Source: Epinephelus fuscoguttatus (Eukaryota; Chordata; Actinopteri; Perciformes; Serranidae). From it: 64,000 bases of DNA. Position 1 is the first letter of the stretch; each line of letters starts with the position of its first letter. The position numbers and the translations under genes were made by a program. This document shows positions 34,648-47,000 of the stretch, piece after piece. Location: NCBI RefSeq assembly GCF_011397635.1, contig NC_064756.1, positions 34,524,996 through 34,588,995 on the forward strand. The letters are read 5' to 3'. The notes under the pieces are model-generated. The model did not search any database. It saw only the letters and a list, made by a program, of their open reading frames with translations, and had not been told where the DNA came from.

Positions 34648-35529
34648 CTTCCTTTCACCTTGCTCTATGTCTAATAAGCCATACTTATCATAGTGCACTA
34701 TTATATACTAATGTAAATGTTTTACATCAGTAATCACACTACTGTGACTTTACTTTGACATTTTTGCCTCCAGTGCTTCATTTTAGTGTAATATACATCT
34801 CGTTATTTATTTTGTATACTCTCTATATTCATCTGTATTGCTATCCTTGTGTTGCTGCAACAACCAAATGTCTGTGCTAGGGATCAGTCGAAGTTTATCT
34901 TATATTTTACAGCTGGTGGTGGTTGTTAAGGGCTTGGCATCAGTTACAGACTACAAAATGATTCCTGACTTATTTGAATTAATGCCAATAAACTGTGCTG
35001 GAGAGGTTTAGTGTTCTTTTAAGCTCACTACACAGTCAGCTGTACACTCCCAACAGAATGTGAACAAATGCATCTTATTGCATTCTCACATGTATTTCAA
35101 ACTATTTACTTGATATCATCTGAAGCAAAATTGCAAACATTCAAATAACATATCAAAAGTCAAAATTGAACTGCACACAGTTTGTTCTTTGTTCTCACAG
35201 TTTACCACTGGGTTGAGATGAGAACGAAGATGCGGATCATGGGCTTCCGGGGTTCCACCATTAAGCCCCTGAATGAGGAGGCGGCTGCAGAGCTGGGTGC
35301 AGAGTTGCTGGGAGAGACAGTCATCTTCCTTATTGGTGGTGGATGCATGGTGCTGGAGTACAGCAGGCAGGCTGCTAACTCTCGTCGCAAAGAAGAGGAG
35401 CAGAATGAGACCATCACAAGCTTACAGACTCAAATAGCAGAACTAACGCTAACTACAGAGACTCTAGATGCTCAGCTGAGAGAGATCAACAGGCACCTGC
35501 TGTCCTTTCCTGTTCCCAACAAAAAGTGA
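33872..35529 (+). CDS. opa3: OPA3 mitochondrial protein, complete CDS, 2 exons
   Basis: Exon 1 is 33872-34013 ([18 protein letters not shown] ... YICLPPAQ) and exon 2 is 35201-35529. The join is in phase: CAG A|TT TAC CAC gives Q-I-Y-H-W. The protein has 156 residues; human OPA3 is 179 from memory. The N-terminus is a mitochondrial-targeting-type segment with a conserved KLLYLG stretch. Exon 2 holds the most conserved part ([32 protein letters not shown]), a hydrophobic segment ([14 protein letters not shown]) and a C-terminal heptad-like helix. It ends in NKK, similar to the human ASKK end. The family acts at mitochondrial membranes, and loss in humans causes optic atrophy and 3-methylglutaconic aciduria. 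The gene is divergent from ppp1r13l and in tandem with hnrnpul1. Confidence 0.97.
34591..34646. repeat. (TA)n microsatellite in opa3 intron
   Basis: About 28 uninterrupted TA units. Confidence 0.98.
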
Positions 35530-36145
35530 TTAAATTAGTTCTTTGCTACATGGTGTGATCCTGTTTGTTGGTCTGTGTGTGAAGGGACAAGTGTGCATGA
35601 ACGTAGTACTGCCATGTACAGCTGGAGTATGATCCTGCTTCACACACCGTCCTCTGCCCATTAAGTTGGATGGAAGAGGTGGAAATAAGCATATCAGTGC
35701 GTTGTGGATTTGGGTGCCATTACATTAGCTCATGTTTTGAGCAGCTAGTTGTAAAGGGGTATTACTATGATATTCATAGTGTTAATCTATGGTTGATCTT
35801 GCATGACCATGATAAAGTTGATTGTACATAAAGATTTACTATAAAATGTAATGGCATCCTTAAAGTTAATATATTTTATGACAGCTCCAGTGATCCTCAC
35901 TGACATTAATCTCATAGGAAACTCTGATTTTCATGCTTAATGAGATATATACAAATGAGAAATATTTTGTGCATTTGACTGAAGGCCAAAAATGGACAAC
36001 AAAAACAAACAAACATCAAGTCACACGCTCTGATTATTTTTAGGACTGTCTGGCCCTTCAGTCCCCATATTGTATTAACACTGTAAATCACTTTTATGGT
36101 TCATATGCATTGGATGTGGTGACAACTGTACAAAGTATGGTGTAA

Positions 36146-36151
36146 AATAAA
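36146..36151 (+). promoter_or_regulatory. opa3: Poly(A) signal, probable opa3 3' end
   Basis: An AATAAA hexamer lies about 620 bases after the opa3 stop and is followed within 40 bases by a TTTTTTGT downstream element. Confidence 0.6.
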
Positions 36152-36329
36152 ATGGTATGCTGTCTGTAACAAGAGTTTTTTGTCCCCTTACACGCAAGTA
36201 AAGAGAATACAAACTTTACTGAAAATTAGGAATTGAGCCCAAATCACTCCCAGGTGGTATCATTCCAAATTATTTCTTTACATGGTACCTCATTTAATGT
36301 AAGTAAACTGTAAACTATATGATATCTAT

Positions 36330-37130
36330 TTATGTGGTGGAAAATGACTAAATACATTTACTCAAATACTATATTTAGGTACAATTTTGAGGTAATTTCT
36401 ATTTTCTGCTTCAGTAACATTTTTAATTCATGACTTTTACTTTTCTACAGTCGGGCAGTGTTGTGAGAAGGACTTGGGTATTTAAAGGAGTAAGGCCACA
36501 ATGTAGAAATACTCACATTACATGCTACATTTACGCAAGTAAAAGTTCAAAAGTGTATGCATCAGCAAATACTAAAGTACAAAAAGTTAAAGTACTTAAA
36601 ATGTAGAATACCTATCATATATGTAATAATATATGCAGAGATGAAGTTCTCTGATATTTTACTGAAGTAAAAGTATAAATACGAGAAGAAAAAAAAACCC
36701 TGTGTGATGTAAACCTATTCATTATGCAGAATGGCCCATTTCAGAATAACAGGCTTTATGTTGTATTGTTGGATTATAATTTGTGATGCAATCATGTGTT
36801 CATCACTTTATTATTACCGCTGGTACATGTGGAACTGATTTTAACAACATTAAATACTGCTGGGTAGTTTATGTACAATAATGCATCATAGTTTATCAGC
36901 TGATTGTATTTAGTTCTGAAAATCTGAATCTGCAATGTAGGTTAATATGATAGACATGCAGTGAAATAAAGAGTACACATTTCCCTCTGACATTTAGTGG
37001 AGTAGAAGTATGAAGTTGCAGAAAATGAAAATCCGCAATAAAGAGTACAAGTAGGCCTATTTTAAAGTATCTTAAACTTTTAATTAAGAACAGTTCTTAA
37101 GTCAATGTACTTAGTTACTTGCCACCACTG
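36330..37130. mobile_element. MITE-like repeats between opa3 and hnrnpul1
   Basis: Modules such as GTGGTGGAAAATGACTAAAT, CGCAAGTAAAAGTTCAAAAG and the right end CTTGCCACCACTGAGG match the family at 32725-33245. At least two fragments appear to be joined here. Confidence 0.6.
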
Positions 37131-37404
37131 AGGTGTTACGCCGAAATGCTCAGCAGGCTGGTAGGTTTATAACACTACATTACCCACAATTCAGTCAATG
37201 CAAACACCGTACTACCTCCTAATTTGGAGTGGTCCAAGTTGCCAGTGTGTAGGTATTTCCTCACGTCTGTCTTTTTAAGTATTACACGGCATCACAGCAA
37301 CGGTCTTTGGTAGATACAACAAGTGTCCCTCGGTGTTTAAATAGTGGTAGACTAAACCAAAGACGTAATCTAGTATCTTTGACTAAACCTGTGCATTCTT
37401 GTTT

Positions 37405-38033
37405 ACTTCCGGTGGTAGGTTTCGATCTAGGTTCCTACCCTTAGAGGGCAGCAGCGACACTCTCATCTTTCACTCACGGATGACCCGCGCAACTCGCGTG
37501 AGAGGAGGTAGGCCTTTATCTTATTTTGTGGTTATTTTGCATCATAACCATATTATACACTGAGCCAACTATGCACTGACTGTAGAATTGCACGCAAATC
37601 AGAGACACGCTCGTAGCTTGGATAGTTTCTAAGTTAAAGTTACTTATCCGGCATCGGTTGTCGCTACGTTAGCTAGTGTTAGGCTAATACGGCTGCCGAC
37701 GTTAGCTACGTAGCGACAACTTGAAGCGAATAACAAATATTCTAGTTAGCTTATATGCCCACGTGTAAAATAATTATATAGGCATAAGCTATCACAACAC
37801 CGTGATTACATTTTGTATAGACATGTAGAGGAACCAGGTAAAATGGTGCAGCATCAACCTAGCGCTGCCGGCTAAGCTAACAGCTAATGTAGCCTGTTTG
37901 GCTTAGACACTGCCGCCATTAGATATTGATTTGAAAGTTAGACGCAGTGTTGTAAGTTGTATTTTGCATTTATTTGTTACTTTCCCTGTTTTGTTAGCAA
38001 ACAAATAAAGACAACAAACAGACAACAGACACA
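37405..38033 (+). promoter_or_regulatory. hnrnpul1: hnrnpul1 promoter and split 5' UTR
   Basis: An ETS-type ACTTCCGGT lies at 37405-37413. A probable non-coding first exon ends at 37507 before GTAGGC. A second exon begins after TTTTGTTAG at 37998 and leads into ACACAATGAG, with the start codon at 38034. CpG density is higher than in the surrounding sequence. Splice sites are seen; the transcription start is inferred. Confidence 0.55.
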
Positions 38034-41000
38034 ATGAGTATTGACGTGAAGAAACTGAAAGTCAACGAACTAAAAGAGGAGCTCCAGCGCCGCGGCCTGG
38101 ACACCAGAGGCCTGAAGGCAGACCTAGTGGAGAGGCTGAAAGCCGCTCTGGAGGCGGATGCCTCAGAGCAGGGGGAGCAGGAGGATGATTACTGCCAGGA
38201 CTACCAGGACAACGAAGAAAACGAAGATGAAGAGGAGGCTCAAGAACAACAAGGTAAGCCCGCTTGATGTTGTTTCTTAAATAGATATTTGGCTCTCTTG
38301 CCAGACATTGCCTTTGATTATAGATTAAAATTTAACTTTATTGTCATTGCACAGAGTACAGGTGCTTAGACAACAAAATGCAGACAAGCATCTAACCAGA
38401 CATGCAGAACGCAGGAAAATGCACAGTAATGTACAAAGTACTGTACAGATTTAGGGAATAAGTGAATGCTGGTTGCTGATAAGCTAAAGCTGCACTGCAA
38501 AGCTGGCTTTAGATGTTGACTTCACCAATATTTTACAAAGAATGTGGAACATTTCAAAGGTTGTTGAAAAACTGACACTATAATGACTTGTTAGATTTAA
38601 TTTGTTAGGATACGGGAAAGTCATAGGAATAGCTTAAGAAAGTGGAAAAGGGTCTATTAGTAGAGATGTCATTGAGAAGTTGAATGATATTAATATTGTA
38701 GAATATTTCAACGTTTTTTAGAAGCTGATGTATCTCTGTATCTCAGGTTTAAATATGCAAAAAGACAGTGATTTAGTAGGAATAGATAAGTAGGTGGGGG
38801 TGGGCTTACTTACTTACTGAATTGCTGGCTTCAAAGTTGAATAATAACATGTTCAGGTTGGACTTGAGTTTCTACCTATAAGTATAAATAAGTGGAAAAG
38901 ACATGAAAAACTCTTTTAAAAAGACTGAAAATGTCTGAAAGTCTTTTGAATGTGTCTGTGTATCAAACTCTACTTAATAGGGGTGGAGGAAAAATCGATA
39001 CAGCACAGTATTGCAATATTTTTGTGTGGCAACATCATACACGTACACCTAGTATAGTTTTTTTTTTAATTATTTAAATTATTAACAATACAATTCAAAC
39101 CTTTGGTAGCCTACTAGAATAAAATAATCAGTTGCTTTTTCAGTTTACTAGATAAATTTAGCTACAAATAAAAAGGACTCAGTGAGATGAAGAGACAAAC
39201 TACTTTATTTTATTAAATAAAACTGTTAAAGTTTTCTAAAACAAAAGAAGGTTCGATACCGCAACAAATCTTATCACAATACTAAGCGTATTGCAACACC
39301 TTTTAAAATTGCAGGAACGTTGTATCATGGCCTATGTATTGCGATAGTATCGTGTAGCCTCTGGTGATTCCCACCGCTAGCACTTAATAGCTGATCTAAG
39401 TTACCTGTGTGTCTCTAGTTGCAGCCAAAGTTTGTCATGGTGAGTGAGTCCTTGGTCAGGCAGTCAGCTTCATAGAGATTTAGCAGAGGTGCACATCCAA
39501 TACTTGCCGTGGTAGGTAGCGTGGTCAAAAAACCTAAGTCAAGGCACTTTTGTTTTATATTGTAAAAGAGAGAGAACACCCTGATGAACACAGCATGTGA
39601 AGTGTGTGTGGTGTCTCGAGTGTCTTAAACTGCTGGCCTTTTGTCAAAAACAATAACTCCAATCACTACATTTTTCCGAGAGAGAGAGAAGACAACCTGA
39701 TGATTATGTTGTGTTAAATTTGAGTGTGTGGTGTAAAAAGCAGTGCATGAGTGCAGTTTAGAAAACTGACACAGTCTTCTATTCTCCAGAGATTTCTGGT
39801 CTTAGTTAACATTGAGTTCAATGCACCAGTAAGTGGAGTTTCTTTACAAGTAACTCTATAAGTTAGACAATATATATACACAGAATTAACAAGTGGAGGC
39901 ATGATATCAATAAGTTGCACACACTATAGATCCGATATGTTCAGTATAGACAGTGGTAAAAATAGGAATACTTTAAAGCTCAGTATATACAGTCAGGTGA
40001 GTAGTATGACATGTATGGGTATGGAGAGTGTACATACTGCAATTAAGTAAATGTATTTGTGCAGTAGTTTGGTAGTGTGTGTGTGAGCCAGTGAGGCAAA
40101 GACAGTTGGAGTGCAGGTGTGGTATTCAAATCATTGGCTTTGAGTGTATAATGTTTATAAAGTAAGCTTATTCTGATATCAATAATAGGTCTTGCATTTT
40201 ATCTCTGATTTGACCTTATGTGCACCCTCTACCCACATTAGGCCCGTTTCCACCGCAGGAACTTCGGCGTAATTTTACAGGGCCGGGGCTGTTTGTGCAT
40301 GTCTCCACCGCAGGAACCATCCCCGAAGGACAGAGTTCCGGAACTTTTACGGGAGCTAAACAAGTCCCTGCGTCGGAGTAGGTACTCAGAACGGCCCCGA
40401 AGGATTACTTGGTGCTGACTGGATATACTCAAGAAAGGATGTGATGTCAACAGAAAGCAACAAAATAGCCGGCATTTTTAAAACTCGGCAGACGAGGGTT
40501 AGCTCGTTCATACAGCATCCGCCGCCATGTAAAAAAAACTCATTAAATGGCCCGTGAAAAAAATATTTTTTTCCAGTGGATATCTTAGTTACAACATGAT
40601 TGAGCTAGCAAAGCAGTTTTGTGTTGATGTGTGTGGTATTTATTCAGTTTTGGGAAATCACGATGTCTAGAAAGCATCAGCTGACAGGGACAGCTAACAG
40701 CTAACAGTTAAAAGCCTCCCGTTGTCAGATACGACATGAAACTACTCCAGTTAGCTCAATCATGTTGTAACTAAGACATCCGCTGGAAAAAATATTTTTT
40801 TCACGGGCCATTTAGTGAGTTACAGACACCGCTAAGGGCTAACAGCTAACGGCATCCCTACGTCGCCCCGGTAAATGGTCGTGCAACGATTATGTCACAT
40901 CCAGAGCCTGTAACTTTACAGGAACCTTCCTCGTACTCCGCTCTCAGTGGAGACACAGCGGTTGAGAGGGCCGAGCGAGAGGACGTTCCTGCCCCCCAAA

Positions 41001-44000
41001 TAGTACCAGGAACTTCTTCAGTGGAAACGGGCCTATAAACTTGCGACAGACCCATCTTTAAGATGAAGATGATTTGATGAAGCTTATTTCACCAATTGCT
41101 TCCAATCTCATTGCCCTTTCTGTGTCTTTAATTTAGAGAGGTCAGAGTGAACTTGCTTCAACCAGAGTGCATGGCTTTAGATTCTGTCCTTACGGGCTTG
41201 AGAACTAAAGCTTGGGATCTCCCCTTTTCAGATGCAGAAGTAGCTGAGGACTACGGCGAAGGTGATGGAGATGGGGATGGTGATGGTGAAGGTGATGGTG
41301 ATGGTGATGGTGAAGGTGATATCCCCCAAGAGGAAGATGAAGGTCGAGATTCAGGTGGTTACTACGAGGACGAGGAGGCAGAAGGCGAGCCATATGAAAG
41401 TCAACCAGCTTCAGACTCAGGTCACAGCATGCCTGACTTTACAGCAGATGTGGATATACAAAAATCTGACATGAGGTCTGAGGACGAGACCAAGCCTGTG
41501 CAAGAGCTACAGGAAAGCGTTGAGAACAAACAAGGTGACTTTTCAGCATTTTCTTTCAGCTAAATAAATAATTTGAGGCATGGTCAGTAGAATGTTTTAG
41601 TCTACATATGCATTTTGTGGAATGTTGTAAATTCAAATTGTCACTTTCAGTGAGTTTACAAAACACATTGTTGGTTATCTCATGAAATGTTTGCCATGAG
41701 AGTAGTGAGGATATAAATGAAGTTGAAGGAGATTAATACTGTAGACACCACATAGATATACAAGTGTTTAATAGTGACACCCATCATGCTAATTCATTGA
41801 TGGTACAATGGTGTCAGCAGAAGATGAGACAGGGGCAGGGCTTTGACAACTGGATATGGAATATGTGTGGTGATAAATCAAAATATATCAATTTATGAGG
41901 TAAAGTTGCACAGTCTAAGGGAGTGCAGTAGCTCATGGTTAATAGTTTGGGAGGTTTGTAATAATCACTTAACCACATCATATTTTTGATGACGCTGTCA
42001 GGGAGGTCTATATTCAACCGTAGTTAGTGCGGTAATGTATGTTTTGTCCAGCCCAAGTCACAGTCACTATGGGAAATAATATTACAAACATCTACCACAT
42101 TATTTTAAAGCTTTTTTTTTTTTTTTTTTTTAAACCAAGCTTGATTTGAACAGTTGTGACACTCAAAGTGTAGCTCATTTTCATGTCCATTTATCATTTC
42201 AGAAATCAAAGTGGAGGTGAAAACGGAAGATGAACCCGAGGCTGATAGAGACACACCGCGGGATAGTCATGGGACAGAGCAACAGGGAGGACAAGATGGT
42301 GCAGGTCAGGCTGAGCAAGTCAAAACAGAATCTGATAGAGGTGGAAACTACGGCCGCAAGAGACCATATGAGGAGGGCAGGAGCTACGGCTACTATGAGC
42401 ACCGTGAGGACAAGAGGTATGCTCATCCTAAAATTGTGTTATTTTTCCTCAGGCTTATAATAAGGGACATGCACAGTGGTTGACTGGTCTATAAATATTA
42501 AATTTGTCAGTGAAAGCATTGACTTCTTACTGTGCTGATATTGTACAGATCCCGCACACCACAGCCCCCTGCTGAAGATGAGGAAGAGAACATAGATGAC
42601 ACTCTTGTGACGATCGATACATGTAAGTAAAAGGATAAAGTGCATCTCTGCTCAATCAATGACCACTTGTGAAAAATGAAGTCACATCTCTTAAGAGTTG
42701 GCATCCCAGCTTCTCTTTGAATGTGAGCTGGCTGGCTTTCATTCGCCATGAGCATCTCTGTTTCAGTTCAACTATTTCAGTTAGTCACTTAGCTAGACAT
42801 GTTAGTAGTTAGGTGTATGCCAAAGACTGAGGAGTCTCAGAAGAATGAATCCAAAGAGGCTGCTGGTTTGGAACTGCAAGCACTGATTTTAATGCACGAG
42901 AAGCATTTCAATGCCAAAGCTGCTTTAAATGACAATTCATATGTTCACGTCATACAGTTGTGCAGCTTAGATTATAGCAATGAATGCATGTCTATATCAA
43001 CGACTGCATATCAAGATGTGCAACAGCTCTCCACTTCCTCCCACTCCACAGCTCTACAGCTGCCACCATCTTGCAATGGTGACATAATTTGGAGCCAGAT
43101 TCTGTTCAGTGTTGATCTATGGGGTCAACATCCCGACCATACACCCATTTGACCAATCGCAAGCAAAGGCATTAATCGCAAGCACTGTTAGGAACACACA
43201 GCTGTCAAATCTTCTTGATATGGCATCAAATAACAATTGAAACCAAACTTTCAGAAAGATGAACTTATATCAACGTAGCAAGAACTACTTAAAATGTTTG
43301 TTTTGTGTGATGTGTACTTTAGTCTTTTAGTTTGGCCAGTGTCCCATCTGCTAACATGGGTTTATGACCTTTACTGCAGCCACCACCAGGGGGTGATTGA
43401 GTTGTTTTGGCTTGACTTTTGGGGAGCTGACATGTCATCTTTATTATACAGTCTATGGTCTAAATCATGTTTTGCATTTAAAGTACTTGATGCTGTTAAA
43501 CCAGCTTTAAAAATGTTCTTAAAAATCTGTTTTGGCTTTTATTTTGTCCCCCAGACAACTGTGATCTGCATTTCAAAGTGTCCCGAGATCGCTACAGCGG
43601 TTATCCACTGACCATCGAAGGGTTTGCTTACCTGTGGGCTGGAGCAAGAGCTACACATGGTGTCACCGAGGGCCGTGTTTGTTATGAGATGAAGGTAATT
43701 TGTAATAAGTGTCTTCCTTTAATGTCAAGGTGGTTTAAAACTAGATAGACTTGTCCTTCATGCATACAACCAATAAGATGTTGATGCAAACTCTTCTGCT
43801 GAGCTTGATTGAACTACTATAAATAAACTTTTCTGTATTCTTTGTCCACATGTAACATAATGGTCCCTGATACATGAAACAGGTTCTGTTTATTTTATTT
43901 TAACAGTGGATGAGCAGCTTCTTTGTTTATCCTAGAAACATACAGTATCTTTTTACATTTTAATACATTGTTCTTTTGGCCTTCTTGATGTCAGTAGAAG

Positions 44001-47000
44001 CACCATGTATTTGCACAATACTAACATTGGGGAAGATTTTAAAATTCCAAAATTCCTTACTGCCTAATCTTGAACTCAGTTATAACCTGGTTATTTTATG
44101 GAATTTGTCCAAAAAACCACACCAGTGACATTTAAGTCCTTGTTTATGAACTACTTTCCAATGTGATGACTTGTTGCTGTTATACAGAACTGGATATTTC
44201 CTGACTGTCTTCTTTAGACTTCTTTTTGACCTGATTTGTCTCTGGCTCCTCAGATCAATGAGGAAATTCCTGTAAAGCACCTGCCCAGTAGTGAGCCAGA
44301 TCCGCATGTGGTCAGGATCGGATGGTCACTCAACCACTGCAGCACTCAGCTTGGTGAGAGAAGTGATTGGCCAGTCAATCAATATGATGTTTCACATAAA
44401 TGATACTATGCTGCAAAAGAAAGGGTTGACTTAAAAGAAAAATATTCTGTCTTTTTTTAGGTGAGGAGGCCTTTTCCTTTGGCTATGGAGGAACAGGAAA
44501 GAAGTCTGCTGACTGTAAATTCGCAGACTTTGGTGAGAAGTTTGGTGAAAACGACGTCATTGGCTGTTTTATTGTAAGTAGTAATTCAGTTACAACATTT
44601 AATAGCATGTATGGATCATTTGAAATGACAGATTTATCATCCTTCATATTACAAAGCAATTTGGTGTAAAGGCCCACATTTTGATTGATTGATGGCTGAT
44701 TTTTTTTTTTTTTTTTACTACTTGTGTTGTTTTGTCCTTGTATTAACAATCAAAACTCATGATGCCTTTTTCTGCCACATGATCATTTTAGGACTTTGAC
44801 AGTGGTGACGAGGTGGAGATAAGCTATTCCAAGAATGGAGTATCCTTGGGCGTGGCTTTCCGTACAACCAAGGAGGCACTGGCAGGCCGTGCCCTGTTCC
44901 CTCATGTCCTTGTGAAGAATTGTGCTGTTGAATTCAACTTTGGACAGAAGCGACAGCCATACTTCCCCCCACCAGAGGGATACACCTACATCCACGATCT
45001 TGGCATGGAAAACAAGATCAGAGGCACTAAGGGACCTGCCAGCAAATCTGAATGTGAGGTAAGAAAGTGCTGAAATTACAGAACAATATGTTTTTTTTCC
45101 CTCACAAAAAGTTAAATTGTAATTGTAACACATTCAGCCCAATAATGATGTACATTTCATATAAAATGCATTTATCACTCTTTCAAACTTTTTTAGTTTT
45201 TCGTTCCTTTTTTCCACATTTATATGATACATCCTGTTGGCTGTAAGTGGAATTTAATAGAAACTAGAGGTGGAGACAAAAATTGATCTTCTTTTTTTTT
45301 TTTTATCTATTTTTTAATGCCTGAATTGACATCATTTAAACACAGAGGTGGAATAAGACACCAGCTTTATTGTTGCAGTCTAGGGCTAGCATGACGTCAT
45401 GTCAGTTTCAAGAAAAACAAAGTCAAAGTGAGAAAACAAAAAGTGGCGGATGCCAAGGACATGGAACTTTCAAGCGCAAACTTCTTGCTGGATCAGCAAA
45501 CTTTCTGTTGCTGCCATTAGACAGATTAGACCCAAACCGCTGTTAATCCCAGTGCTGGGGTTTGCTGTGGCTGAAGTGGAGTTGCTACAGCAGCTACTGT
45601 AAGCGCCATGTCTGGAGCTTCTGCCTGCTCACCTAGCAGCAGGGAGAGGCAGAGGGACCCTGGGGTGACTAGCTAGCTAATTCTTGTCTCATTTGTGGTC
45701 GGATAAACAGAGAGAAAGCAAGAGCAGGATGAGGGGCTGAGCGAATTAGTGCACTGCGCACAGCTCTACAATGGAATAAAATTTGACCTGTTTTAAATAG
45801 TAAAAAAAAAAAAAAAATTAGATCATAACTTAGTCAGTGTTGATATTGTGACAGCCCCAACAAATCACTCAGTGTGTGGGAAACACTGAAGTAGCTTGAT
45901 GAAGAGGGATAGCTGAATATAGCAGTTTAAATTTACTTCGACCTCAATATATTTTTTATTTAATCCATTCTACATGTACATTTTAGTAAGTAAGTTTATT
46001 CACTAGTTTATTTACTATAGCACCTCTCATAGAGCAAGGACATAAAGTGTCTGGAATAAAATTGTTAAAAATCTGACCATAAAAACATTTAATTGTGTAT
46101 TTACCATTTTCCTATGCAGTACACAATGCTGCTAACTGACATGAAATGTGACTTGGAGATAAGCATGTCATCCCAGGCCTAATAAAACTGGACTTAAAAA
46201 GTAAAACTTCACTGGTTTTCTTTTTTTTTTCTTTTTTTTTTCAGATCTTGATGATGGTTGGCCTGCCTGCCTGCGGAAAGACCACTTGGGCCATAAAGCA
46301 TGCGGAGACTAACCCTGACAAGAAGTACAACATCCTGGGCACAAATGCCATCATGGACAAGATGAAGGTAGGTTTGGGGCACCACCTCCTGAACTAAACA
46401 AACATTCACATGGTTTTTCAGTACATTGTTGTCTTATTTGACTCTGTTCTGCAGGTGATGGGTCTGCGTCGCCAAAGAAACTACTCCGGACGCTGGGATG
46501 TTTTGATTCAGCAGGCCACCCAGTGTCTGAACAGGCTGATTGAGATTGCTGCCCGCAAGAGACGCAACTACATCCTAGATCAGGTACTGCCCTCTCACCC
46601 ACACTATGCTCTGATACTCGCCACAGTCAGTCAATGTGCCCTGATGATCACTCTCTCTAATGGACTATTTATTTATCTTTCAGGGAGGCTCTGTGTATTA
46701 TAGAGTAGAAGAAGCATTGATCAACCTCTTGTCACTTGCTTGTCATGTATTGTAAAAGAAAATGATTAATGGCTCTCATAAGTGACAGAATATTTCATGT
46801 TTTCATCCCTCAGTATATTTGCACTTGCTATTTCTTGTCATAATACAGTATTGTTTGTCTTGTGAATTTCAACAATGTACAAGTAAACCATGACTATGTA
46901 AAGATGTTGAGAAACAAGTAAGCTCTGACTGGTGAGTAAGAAAAACACCTTCTGTTGCTAATTTAATAAGACAGAGTTGATAGCTTTTTTAAAAGCTATT

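Noticed and set aside
41205-41474. Frames reading MVMVKV or HHHHLHHHH across hnrnpul1 exon 2
   Set aside because: They are alternative readings of the GGTGAT repeat; the GDGD frame joins exons 1 and 3 in phase.
42799-43611. Open frames of 105-117 codons in hnrnpul1 intron 4
   Set aside because: They overlap a repeat-like segment, lack splice support and resemble no known protein.
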